From Malania oleifera (Eukaryota; Streptophyta; Magnoliopsida; Santalales; Ximeniaceae), in NCBI RefSeq assembly GCF_029873635.1, contig NC_080419.1:63208540-63272539 (forward strand): a stretch of DNA of 64,000 nt, given 5' to 3'. How positions within the stretch are numbered: the stretch's first letter is position 1; each line of letters starts with the position of its first letter. Below, piece after piece: positions 22,881-34,391 of this stretch. The translations under genes and the position numbers were made by a program. The notes beneath the pieces were generated by a model. It ran no database searches. It was not told where the DNA came from and saw only the letters and a program-made list of their open reading frames with translations.

Positions 22881-24745
22881 CCTCATCTTTGGTCTCTACA
22901 TGAACTCGCCACATTTGAATGGATCCGTAACTGATTTTGGCTTAATCTTCTTTAATCATCCGGTCATGGAAGTGATTGACTCAGCTCAAATGAAAATCAT
23001 AAAATCTGCCCCAGTTGAATGGACCTACAGATGATCTTGACTCTGATTTCATATTCTAATCTGATAAAAAGGCGCTTGAATGGGACGTACTGAAACTCAA
23101 CTCGAAATTTGCCCCAGTTAAATTCATCTGCCACCGATCTTGACTCTATTGTTGGGTTCTTTTGAATAAGCAGATTCTGACATAACATTTACCCCAATTA
23201 GGTTGCTCTTTCTCCACAAGTATCTGGTGATTTTGAAACTCTTTGACTATCTATCCTCTTTTAATACTCTAACGAGTAAGAAGGGTTCCCTTTTTTTCTT
23301 TTTCTTTTTCTTTTTTTTCTTTTTCTTTTTTGAAGGAACGAGGAATGATTATGCAACTATGACATCAACTTACTAAATCAAAAGGTCATCTGCACAAAAT
23401 AAATGTTTTACCATGTTTCAATGCTATCATAGGGAAAAATTCATACCAGTATTCAAAAGTCGTATAACGTTGATTTCCCAGCCTAGATGACTGTCATTCT
23501 CTTCAACTGCCCCAATTCCATCAACCCATGCTTTGATCTCAAGATGGTCTTTAAGACTCGAGATGAAACGTAGGCTTAGGGATGTAGGCTTTCTGAATAA
23601 AAGGAAAATTAAGGCTCAAAAATACCACCCCAAATAATGTTTTGTACCCCTAGTTCGATTTAAAGCACTTTGCAAGATGTTGACCGAACTTGTTATTTAA
23701 ACAAGCTGCCTACGTACCTTTTCAGGATTAGTTCATTACGTAGTTCAGACTCAGTATTGAGTCTGACAAATCATTAGAGACAACAATGTCCACCAATCTG
23801 GTCAGGACTTTCATTTGGACCATAATTTAGGCTAAGGATATGGGTTAAAGAAGAAAGGAATTACATAAGGCTCAAAATCATCAATTTCATCAAGGGTAAT
23901 TTGGTCAAAGATCACATACGTAGTAAGTCCCTTATTCTCTTTCTTCTTGCTCCTGCTTTTCTGTTTTTCTTCCCCTTTTCTTTTATAAAGGAATCTTGTC
24001 TTCATTTTCATTTGAACTTCAATTGGGACCAATCTTTTAAAAAATGCCCCAGTGTGGGGTGTGATCCTTTGACGGGTTAATCAAGAAATGAATCTTTCAG
24101 GCTCAAAAAGGGTTTGCAAGGGATTTCTTCTTTGACTTTCTTTTGGGTAGCAGAACAATGGCCTGCCATCCTTTTGGTAATGACTACTGTCTCAAATGAT
24201 TTGCCAAACGCTAAGGGACCCGAACCCAGGTTGGATTTTTGGTGATTTGAATTTTAAGAAAAAACTGGTTTAACATTCAAGCTCAATTTGGTTAACAAAT
24301 GGTAAATCATTGTTTGGGTTCTTTTTAGGGATAACTGGTCGACCAAAGAGGGTCATCCATTATTTGATCAAAACATGAGTGATTAATTGATAGGAAATTA
24401 TTAAAGCAGCATAGCCGCTTCGTTGAATTCCTTGGAAAGTAAGATACTTCTTCATAACGTCTGAATTCAATGATTGTTTCATCTTTTAACATATCTTTCT
24501 AACTCATGAACACTGGCAATATTACTTTCCCTATTCCGGCATGAAACATAAGTAAACAAAATTTGGCAAACGAACTCATGATGCAAGTGAGATAACGAAA
24601 TGCATAATTCATTTTATTGAATATAGAAACTATTCCGAGACACAGGCGTACACGAATTACAAAAAGAAAATAACAATGGAAAACAAAAGAACATCAACTG
24701 AAAAGGATTAGATAGTCAAAAGTTCGGTACTCCATCACTTTAGCC
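22881..24745 (-). other. Element E region downstream of gag; no pol found
   Basis: I find no RT, RNase H or integrase motif on the minus strand. The stretch has recurring CTGCCCCAGTT words in plus sense (about 23008, 23107, 23187, 24043) and a degenerate duplication of roughly 100 bp between 22995 and 23190. Otherwise nothing is recognised. Confidence 0.5.
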
Positions 24746-26269
24746 TCAGTGGATAACGATTGAAACCATTGATTTGGGAACCTCTCTGATATGTTGACCA
24801 CTTCCTTCCTCGTGTTTGGGCAAAGGATTCCCCTGGATTCCCGGTTGCTTGTCGTCGAATGCTAACCATCCAGCATCTCTTAATGATTGCACCTTATGCT
24901 TGAAGACCCAACATCGGTCAATAGTATGGCCGGGAGAGTTAGCATGGTACTCACAACGAACCCCAGGATCATACCACTATGGAGGAGGGTTCGCAACGGG
25001 CGTCCCAGGGATTGCAGATACCATCCCCCTTTCCCGCAGCTGAGGAAATAATTCGGCATATGTCATGGGAATGGGGTCCACCCTTCAAAAGTTTCTAGTC
25101 ACATTCCTATCTTGTGCTTGCTGATTCGGTGGACCAAAGTGAACAATCTGGGGCCTTGTGCCTGTATGCACCGTTTGATTTACCATGGGCTCAAAACCAA
25201 AGTTTCTCTTGGGCCATTGGTTCCCACCTCTGGTGTACTGATTCTTCCAATTAAACGGCCACTGTATCATTTGTGCCTCTTCCTTCTTCTTCCTATTAGT
25301 CCACCTTTTGCCTAAACCAGTTTCCGAGCCACTATCCTTGACTAGGCCTGCCTTGATATCGCCTTCAATTCTTCCTCCCGCAGCCACAATATCCATAAAA
25401 TCATGGGGAGTTGCTCCCCGAAGGTGCGTACGGTAGGGGTCTTTTAATGTACTCACGAACAAGGAGATGGCCTCTCGGTCAGTCACCGGGGGGTCCACTT
25501 GGATCGACATATCCCTCCACCTATAAGCATATTCTCTGAATGTTTTGGTGGATTTCTTCTCCATCTCTTGTAGAGTCATTCGATCAGGCACCATTTCCGT
25601 CACATGGCGGTCGTGAGTAACAAAAGCGTTGGCTAAATCCTTCCAAGTGCGGACCCGAGCCTTATCTTGCTGAATGTACCAACGGATGGTGGACCCGGTT
25701 AAACTACTTTGAAAGCAATGCATCATTAGTTTTTCATCGTCTGAGTACACGGCCATTTCTTAGCAGTATATCACTAAATGTGTTCAAGGGCACCGGGTCC
25801 CATCAAACTTTTCAAAGTCTGGCATTTTGAACTTTGGCGGCAGGGTGACTTTAGGCACCAAGCAAAAGTCATTTGGATTAACTGAATCGAAAGTATTAGA
25901 ACCTTCCATTGCTTTTAAGCGCTCTTCTAATACATCACAGCGACGCTCAGCCTCAGATTTGCTGATCCCCATATCAGAAGGTACTAATGGAGGAGTTCCT
26001 ACTACTAGGAACCCCTGTGCTGGCATAGCAGGAATGAAAGGAGGCATATTTGGCGGTGGACCCCCCATGACACCAGGCGGTGGAATTGATGTTTGTCCAT
26101 GATCTGGGGTGAACCCTGGGGGATGAGCAGGGTCCATATCTACTTCGGGATCAACATGCACTGCCTTTCCCTTGTTCATCAGTAACTCTAGAACCTTACT
26201 TATCTTGTCATTTATCTCTTCTTGTCCTTGTTCTAGACCTAGGACTCTATTTTCCAATTGTTCACTCAT
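24746..26269 (-). pseudogene. Tat/Ogre-like gag with four in-frame stops
   Basis: A single frame runs from ATG (26267-26269) to TGA (24746-24748), 508 codons, with no frameshift but stops at 25784-25786 (TGA), 25760-25762 (TAA), 25085-25087 (TGA) and 24977-24979 (TAG). The N-terminus has a short heptad-like stretch (ENRVLGLEQGQEEI) and then a Pro/Gly-rich linker. Capsid motifs follow: MPDFEKFDGT, AVYSDDEKLMMHCFQ, WKDLANAFVTHDRH and TFREYAYRWRDMSIQVDPP. Near the C-terminus MTYAELFPQL precedes a zinc-knuckle-like CEYHANSPGHTIDRC of the type seen in Tat gags. It would package the element's RNA. It is followed by a stop and not by protease. The Tat/Ogre lineage is inferred from gag and the primer site. 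Confidence 0.85.
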
Positions 26270-28139
26270 TTCTCTAGCTCTTCGCCTGGTATTGTACTGA
26301 TGCGTGGTGGTCTCAATTATTGCTTATATTACTCAAACGACCTCTTTGAACTGAAAACCAACAATTTCCTCTTTAGAATCATGAATGCACAATTATGTAC
26401 TGCATGAGTGAATGTGTTTTGATGCATGATTAGGGTATGCAATAGGTGTTTATGCATGGATGCAACTAGTGCGCTTATATATACAAACAAAGATATGAGT
26501 GTGCATGCAACCTATCGCACATAACTATGTAAGAAATGAAGTGCATGCATACGATGTAACCTAAACGAAAACTTAGCCAGGATTCTAGAAAATTCCACTA
26601 ATGAAACATTTCAAAGATTAAAGCGACCATTGATGGGTGACAATTTCAATTCAATTTCTTCGCTCAACCATTCCTTTCTTTGATGATGGTCAATGTACCT
26701 TAGACCCCACGAAGGGTCAAATTATGGTCTGAGTTTGGGGTTGACCCAGGCTAGTTAACCCGTGGATTTATTCAATGTGGACTTGTGGACTTTAGTGTGC
26801 ACTTGGACCTCAAGTATTTTAAAATATGGGCTTCAACCTATTTCATGATGGGTTAAGGCCCTAGTTGAAAAGGAATTGGGCTTGGATTACTTGAAAAAAT
26901 GTTGGCCCGAATTTTTAGGTGATAGGGCTGAAGCGCATTTTTGGAAATCTGGGTTTGACCCTCTTTGGAAATCATGTCTGGGCCAAGTTTTTACTTAGGA
27001 AGATGTCGGGCCTAGGTTTGTTTTTAAATAATTGGGCCCGATTTATTTGAAAAGGGTTGGGTCAACCCATATTTCATGATGGGCTGAGGCCCTAGTTGAA
27101 AAGGAATTGGGCTTGGATTACTTGAAAAAATGTTGGCCCGAATTTTTAGGCAATGGGGTTGAAGCCCTCTTTTGAAATCTAGGTTTGACCCTTTTTGAAA
27201 ATAAGGCATGGGCCAAGTTTTTTCTTAGAAAAAGGTCGGACCCAAGTTTGCTTTTAAAGAATTGGGCCCGAGTTATTTGAAAAGGGTTGGGCCGACCCAT
27301 ATTTTAAAATGCTTGGGCCAAGTGCTTCATTTTTTGAAAGGATGGGTCATGGTCTCATTATTGGGCTTTTTCAGAATACCGGCTAAGTAGTATGTAAGTC
27401 TAAAATGGATGCAGAATGCATGGTATAATACAAGGTATCTTACAACATATATACAATATACTATACGTGGAGTAGGATGTGGCTCCTGTCCCAACCCAGG
27501 GTAGGTATATATATACATGGTTCTTCATGGCTCTATCCTAGTTAAGGAAGACTATAGACAAGTATGTGTGGGTAGGCTCTAATTCCTATATACAAAGGTT
27601 CCCAATCTAACCTCCATCCTCACCCAAAAGGGGTTTGGACGAAGTTTAAATTGAGCGGAGTGGTTTGCGGGTCCCCACAAGCCCTGCCACGTGGGGACAA
27701 ACGCTATTACACCCCTATCTAATCTTAGCAGGTAAAGCCCGGGTATAGAGCGTGAGAGTGTGTGAATTTAAATTTAACCTAATCCCGCTATCCCCACATT
27801 TATTCACATGCTATAAACAATATGGAAACAAGATATCTACAATTAATATATATATTCAAAAGATAAGGAAACTCAATATATGCAATTAATATGTTTATTC
27901 ACAAAAAATTTGGAAACAAAAAATAAGGAAACAAAATATTTACGATTAGTATTCAAAAAATTAGGAAACAAAATATTTTTAATTAATTAAGGTTATTTAC
28001 AAATTATGGAAGTAATATATTTACAATTAATCAAAGTTATTTACAAATTACAATATTCACAAAATATGGAGTAATTAAAAGATTTATTAAATTTGAACTT
28101 AGGATAATTTCTAATTAATTAATGGTTCGACTCTCTAAC
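26270..28139 (-). other. Element E leader between primer site and gag
   Basis: About 1.9 kb with no long sense ORF, unlike Ogre elements, which have an extra ORF here. It includes a direct duplication of 231 bp (26826-27310), listed separately, and an AT-rich part at 27830-28110. Confidence 0.65.
26826..27310. repeat. 231-bp tandem duplication in the leader
   Basis: TTTCATGATGGG stands at 26841 and again at 27072. The following stretch with GGCCCTAGTTGAAAAGG and TTGGCCCGAATTTTTAGG is repeated, with about 10% differences by eye. Confidence 0.9.
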
Positions 28140-28158
28140 GTCCCCAGTGGAGTCGCCA
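28140..28158 (-). promoter_or_regulatory. Primer binding site of element E
   Basis: In minus sense TGGCGACTCCACTGGGGAC lies three bases inside the LTR. The form resembles the tRNA-Arg-type site reported for Ogre elements. The exact tRNA was not checked. Confidence 0.75.
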
Positions 28159-28161
28159 AGC

Positions 28162-30650
28162 TGTCGCGACGTCCCGGGAGTGCGTGTGCCCCGGGTGGCA
28201 AACTAAAAATCAATTTTAATATTTTTAGGAAAAATGGAAATATCAGAGTCGCCACTAACCTTTTAGTGTGGTTAGAACACATGATTACTACCCCGTTAGG
28301 GGTAGAGTGGGTCTATGTTACCAGAGTTAGGCTCGGGAGTTCGGTTACGCAAGGGGAAGGTACAAGCACCCCCTGCGCGCCCGTTCTTACGAACGGTACC
28401 TAATTAATTTGGAATTATCCTTAAGTTAATCTAATAAGTCTTTTAATTACCCTTTCTATGAATTTATAAATACCTATGAAAAATAAATAAATATATACAT
28501 ATATTCCCTCAGAGCTTAAGTTACGTGAAGCCCAAAGGCTAATACCCCCCGCAATTAAATTATAGGGATTAAAATTAAAAATATTTAAGGAAATACACTC
28601 CCAAATTTTTGAAATTGTATATAAAATTTTTATAGGAAAATACTAGTATGGGAGGTTTTAATATATATTAATAAGATAATCAACAACTACTAAAATATTA
28701 CAAATGTCAAAATGGGTAATAAAATATCATATATACAACCATACTAAAGATACTAAAAAAAATAAAAAATAAAAATAACACATAGTATATGGAAAGTACT
28801 GAAAACACCCTAATAGGTAATGCCAAATACCCTAAAGATACTATATGAAGTAGTACCCTATATGTTAAAATACTAAAAAAAAAATACCCTAATAAATGAT
28901 ACTAAATATAGTAATAATACCATATAATTCATAATAAACATATAATGCGAACTTAAATACTTAAAAATACCATATAAACTAATGATAATACTAAAATATC
29001 ATAATAATAAACTAATAATTATAAACTACAATATAAATACTACCATAAGAGTAATGTAAACATAATAACAAAGATAAACCTAATAATGTATGAACATAAT
29101 AATACCTATAAATATCACAATATATATAAAATGGACATAGGAAAGATGATAACGAACCATATACCAAAACATCACGCAATAATGAAAATACTATAATAAA
29201 AGACAACCATATTTATTATTTAACATGCATTAATATAAACAATAAAAAAAATTAAACCTAAATGAATACTAGGACAAAAGCAAACCCTAAAAAAAAGAAG
29301 ATAAAATAAAATAAATTAACATCGAATATATATATGAAACCTGAATTAATATTATTGCCAAAGGTAAAAAAAAATCCTGCAAAAAATAAATTAATGTTAG
29401 ATATACACATATATAAAACACCAATTAAATGTACAATAAAAAAAATTAAAACTTTACATGTCAAAACCCAAACAAATCCAAAAATATATATATACAGGCA
29501 CGTGTGTGACAGTGTGAGTGTGTGTGTGTGTGTGTGCAGGTGGCTACCGTGGGGTGCTGCCGGAGGGAGGCTGGGGTAAGGCGGCGATGGCGTGCACAGG
29601 AGGTCGCTGGGGCTGTACCGCCGGGAGGGTTACTGCTGGACTGACAGCCGGAGAAGGTGACCGGAGCTGGGCACGGCGACGGTGAACGGCGATAGTTGCC
29701 GGAGATGCAAGGGGTGTTGTGAATGGAAGTTCATGCTGGTGCTGTGGGTGATACCTGCGGCTCTGCCCCTGCGACTTTGTCCCGATCTCCTTGGCAGTGT
29801 TGGCCGCCTTGGGGTGTGGAAGAGGGTGTCGGTTGTTGGTGGTGATGTCGGTGGTGTGGGAGAGGCTGTGTGCAGGGTGGCCGTGGCAAGTTGGAGAGGA
29901 GATGAAGAGTGATGGTCTGTGAAGCAGGGTGAGGTCGAGCTCGAGTTTGCGGGGAAGAAAGCAGACAGCAGAGGAACAAGGGGGTGGTGCCGTGGTGGCC
30001 TGGCGTTGCTGTGTTGTGGTGGCCGAAGTGCAGCAGATGGAGTGGAGCTCCCGGCAGCAAGGTGGCACAGGTGTGGCCTCTGGCAGGAGGTCTTCGGGTC
30101 TGGCCGAGCGTGGCTGGAACAGGGGAGAGGAAGGCGTGAAGAAGGGGTTAGGGTCGTGAGGGCTGGAGAGAATTAGAGAGTTAGAGATAAGAGAGGCTAG
30201 GGCATTTCTTTTTTTTTGTTCTTGCTGCGCTGCCCGTGTGTGCGCCCTCGCTCCTTCCCTTTGCTTGGCCTCTTTGCCATTATATAAAAAAAAATTTCAA
30301 AACCCTAAAACAAACTTTCTTTTTTGATTTTCTTTATCTTTCTTCTTCTTCTTTTTTTGTTTTACTTTTATTCTTATGGTAATAATGAAAATGGAAATAG
30401 TAATAATAATAATTATTATTATAGTAATAATATAAGGATAATAAGGTAATAATAATAATAATAATAAATAATTATAGTAAAAAATAAAAATGAAGATACT
30501 ATCGATGAAATAATAATAATAATAATATTAATAAAAATAAAGTAATAATACTAATATTAAAAGTAATAAATAATAATAATAATAATAATAATAATGATAA
30601 CATTACCAAAAATAATAAAAATAATAATAGCCAAAATAAGATACTAAAGC

Positions 30651-30720
<70 letters not shown>

Positions 30721-30883
30721 ACTATATCAAAAACAATAAAATAAATGAAAAATAATTATAGTAAAGTAAAAATAAAATAAAGATAATAAAAGTACTAGTA
30801 ATAATAACAAAAATGAAAAATAATAATAATAATGATAATAAAAATACTAGCAAAATAATAGTAAAGTACTAATAATATAGGAA

Positions 30884-30951
<68 letters not shown>

Positions 30952-31009
30952 AAATAATAAGAGAGGACCCGGTGTTCTATTTGGCTAAGGCAAAAATAGG
31001 GTGTCTACA
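28162..31009 (-). repeat. Element E, 5' LTR
   Basis: It has the same plan as the other copy. The GC-rich island at 29530-30180 carries the 174-codon frame at 29544-30068, and the TAA-rich block is about 30400-30950. It is followed on the plus strand by GCCAG (31010-31014), the right target duplication. Confidence 0.88.
29544..30068 (-). CDS. 174-codon Pro/His/Ser-rich ORF, 5' LTR copy
   Basis: Second copy of the LTR-embedded frame, differing by a handful of residues from 20007-20531 and uninterrupted. In the 5' LTR it would be at the start of the genomic RNA, about 3.3 kb before gag. No known domain. It could be chance openness in a GC-rich leader. Confidence 0.3.
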   Translation of the reverse strand: MPPCCRELHSICCTSATTTQQRQATTAPPPCSSAVCFLPRKLELDLTLLHRPSLFISSPTCHGHPAHSLSHTTDITTNNRHPLPHPKAANTAKEIGTKSQGQSRRYHPQHQHELPFTTPLASPATIAVHRRRAQLRSPSPAVSPAVTLPAVQPQRPPVHAIAALPQPPSGSTPR

Positions 31010-31014
31010 GCCAG

Positions 31015-31800
31015 GACAGACTCCCCCTGACTTTATGCATAAAGATAATTAAAGTAATGAATAATAAGAGATGTAAGTAAAATTAAGCACAGTATTACCC
31101 ACTTTTGCCTCTTCTCTCCCTTTTGGCAACAACAAAAAGGGTTAAACAATAAAGCGCGAAGGCAAAGCAAATCAAATAGTATGCAACACGTCAACAATCT
31201 TAATGTTCTATAATCTTCCCAATGGATGATTATGCAAGGATAAAGATTAGTTTTTCATTTGGTTTTCACTCATCCTTTCAAAAATATTTTTAAAGTTAAT
31301 TTTATCATAATCATCTCTATTTCTTAAAACAAACAAGTATGCCCCTACATGTGAGTCTGATACCAATCGTTATAACAAAGTAGTAGGGAAGATACCAATT
31401 GTTAAAAACAATACCACTAGTTATAAGGACATATTATCAGTTTTGAAATGAATATACTATCAATTATAAATTTACCAAGTTGTGCACATAGATACCAATT
31501 GATATTATATTTTCCAAAAGATATAGCAGTGAATGCAGGATATATATATATATATATTTTCTCGTAGTCTAATGATTTTGAAATAAAGGACTCCCCCTAA
31601 GAATATGCATTTTTTTTATAAATCAACTTGAGCAAAAATCATAAATTTTCTTAGAAACGCACTCAAGTTTTAAAAAGTTTAGCATTAAGAAAATGATATT
31701 AAGTTAAGTGCAAAGGTTTCAAAAATTTTGGCAGCATTTTATCTAAAGATGTAAGCAATCCATGAGAATCTACCAGTATTCTAAATAAATACGCACAACT
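31015..31800 (-). other. Element D internal region resumed
   Basis: In minus sense this is non-coding sequence with further GGGGGAG-type runs (plus-strand CTCCCCC at about 31021 and 31591), matching the multiple-PPT pattern of the copia element at 487-925. CAACT at 31796-31800 is the target duplication of the next insertion. Confidence 0.6.
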
Positions 31801-33284
31801 TGTAATGACCCGAATAAAAATGGTATTTAAACAATAAAAGAAGGGAAATGGAAGTTGGAAACAGAAGGAAGCAGTCGACTTCGTTGACGAATATAGGGGA
31901 TTCGTCGACGAAGGCTTAAGAGAATTCATCGACAAATTCAGGGGACTCGTCGACGAAGAGATACCGAGAGGGAGGTTTGAGCCGACTGAATTTCGTCGAT
32001 GAAGACTGAATTTTGTTGACGAAATTAATAAAGAATTCGTCGATGAAGGACAAGCTCATCGACAAAATCCCCTGTTTTATAAATATGGGAAAATCTGGAT
32101 TTTACTTAAGGATTAAGAAATTTATCATCTCTCTCTCTCCCCTTCGGTTCTCTCTCTTTCTTTCATCGATTTCGGGCCAGATTTATACCGGATTGACAAT
32201 CTGAAGTCACCACGACGCTTCTGGGGAAGTTCTCTCCAAATCTGCTAGAGCAGATCGTTGGTGAAAGCAAGTTGGGAATCATCCCAGAGTTGAGGTAAGG
32301 CTTTTTAAGCCAAATTTGACTTTGTGGCAGTTATAGAAAATGTTGTATGTACGAAAATACTAAATTTTAATACTGGGAGTTTTCATTTTCTGGGTGTTAA
32401 GTTGGGAACCCTGCGGGTGCAGGGAAGATTTTCTTAGGAGCTTTTCAGGAATCAAGTAAGGGGATAAACTAAATTAGTTTTATTTTGAGAAAATGCATGT
32501 ATTTATATATATAGCATCTGGATTTAGGAAAAATAAATAAATAATATATATATATATGATTTATATTTGGAAAATACTATGAAAATGATCGTATGTTGAA
32601 TATATGAAAACTTGTTAGTGTGGCATGAGTATAAAATGTTAAGATATTGTTTCTGGAAATGTGTTTGTGATATGGATTTTTACGATGAAAAACTGGCGTA
32701 CAGGCCAAGATTTTTATATGTTTTGCTAGCGTACAGGCTGGGCTATGTGACTGTGATTTGCCAGCGTATGGGTTGTGCTATGATTTGCCGGTGTACGGGC
32801 CGAGTTTTGATAAAATGTGTAATACTAGCGTACGGGCTGATGATTTTCATGATACACGTATATATGCAAAATGATATGATTGATGTGAAAATAAATGATA
32901 TGAGATATCTATGTACCACAGTTTTAGTATATGTTATATGATATCAGAACCTGGTTGGCTTGGTTTAGGCTAGCACTCGCACGGTACCGTTGCTATGTGT
33001 CCATGGTCTTCGTGATCATGATATTTGTGTTAACGTCGTTGTACGGAGTAGTGTGAGATTGGATGGTCGATGTGGCTTTTAAGAAGTGTGTGTGATCGCC
33101 CCCAGTGTACGGACCAGGCCATGGTCGGCCAACCATTGTCAGGTCCCGCCTTCGGACCACACAACCCAGTTATGTGGGGTAATACATAACAATAGCTAGC
33201 TAACCTACCAAGATTGTTTTTATGTTATTATTATTGTATGAGATGAGATATGTTTACGAAAATGCAGTATGTTCTGCCATGTGT

Positions 33285-33319
<35 letters not shown>

Positions 33320-33810
33320 TTCCAGATTTGATGAAACAGTACTGAATATGTTATGTATGGTATATGTAGAACACAGAATACTCATATTGCCACACACTGG
33401 TATTAGTTTATTTCCCTTACTGAAAGTTGTCTCGCCCCTAAATCTTATTAACTTTTCAGGAGCCCCAGATAGGAAAGCGGGAAAAGCCCCGCTGGTATAG
33501 TACTGTTTATCTGCCCTCTATGAAGGGTAAGTTTTTGTTGCGACTGTTATATTTTGTGGGGAATATCCCTAGATCTGATTTCTGGGATGTATATACTGAG
33601 ATACAGTGATTGTAGTAACTCTGGTATATTGTGATGTATGTTATAATGAGATGTATATGATTATATGCTTTCTACTACTTAGGCTTCTGCTATATATTCT
33701 GATATATCCCTAGTACCCACGGGTCTAGGTGGATAGTGACCTGCTGAGCTGCAATGTATGACGTTGATATTATATATAAAAAAAATGTGAAAAATGAGCA
33801 GGTCATGACA
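31801..33810 (+). mobile_element. Gypsy solo LTR (family F)
   Basis: TGTAATGACCCG ... GGTCATGACA, 2010 bp, flanked on both sides by CAACT (31796-31800 and 33811-33815), a perfect 5-bp target duplication. It contains a TCGTCGACGAA array (31869-32065), a TATA box (TATAAATA near 32077), a block GTGTGGCATGAG (32619), five copies of a GCGTACGGGC-type repeat (32683-32850), GCACGGTACCGT (about 32979) and CTTACTGAAAGTTGTCTCGCCCC (about 33417). The internal region was lost by LTR-LTR recombination. Confidence 0.93.
31869..32065 (+). promoter_or_regulatory. TCGTCGACGAA array in LTR F
   Basis: About eight copies of TTCGTCGACGAA or one-base variants are spaced about 20-25 bp, ending just before the TATA box. 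Confidence 0.55.
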
Positions 33811-33815
33811 CAACT

Positions 33816-34157
33816 AGCCCCAAGGAGTTTAATCAAGTAACGTAAATGGGACAAGTGTAAGAATTTAGATTTCAAATATAGATCACATTTGCAAAGCACA
33901 TCATCTTAATTATTTTGGGCAAATGTCTATAGAAAATTCGGCAACATGCCGTTTGTAAACAGGACATTTCCCAAAATTAACCTGCATAAAAACAGTTCTC
34001 AAATAGGCAGTATTTCAAGAGTAAGGGATGCGAGAACCTATAGTCTACTAGCAGGCAATTCTCAACCACTACATCCACCATGCAGGAGGCATTCTATACT
34101 AAGCATGTATTTTAACAGAATAATCATTTAAATACAATCACATGCAAACCAAAGTAC

Positions 34158-34204
<47 letters not shown>

Positions 34205-34391
34205 TAATCAAATAGCATAGTCACCATATAATAGTATCTGTGTGTGTGGTGAATATGAAAGTTAAACAGAAATAGACATATAAGTTGTTTTTAAGTATAG
34301 GTACCAATAATAGAAATGTATCTGAAAGAAATAACATAGATGATCAAATACGAAGCTATAGAATGACGGACTAGATCCTCATGAAGCACTC
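33816..34391 (-). other. Non-coding sequence downstream (minus sense) of the PF20167-like ORF
   Basis: AT-rich with a (TA)n run at about 34163-34202. No coding potential is seen. Probably 3' untranslated sequence of element D. Confidence 0.45.

Larger units (their letters stand above)
18629..31009 (-). mobile_element. Complete Tat/Ogre-like LTR element E, gag-only
   Basis: Two LTRs of about 2.85 kb (18629-21499 and 28162-31009) flank 6.66 kb of internal sequence. Target duplication is ACCAG / GCCAG. The element lies on the minus strand: the primer site is next to the right LTR and the PPT (AAAGAGGGGCAGT in minus sense) next to the left one. Gag is recognisable, but no protease, RT, RNase H or integrase motif is seen anywhere in the internal region, so it depends on a partner for movement. 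The two LTRs are nearly identical over most of their length, with more differences in the first 100 bp on the plus strand, so this looks like the youngest insertion in the stack. Confidence 0.88.

Noticed and set aside
22503-22914. Met/His/Cys-rich ORFs on the minus strand
   Set aside because: Translations of the 19-bp ATGCATGA repeat; composition artefact.
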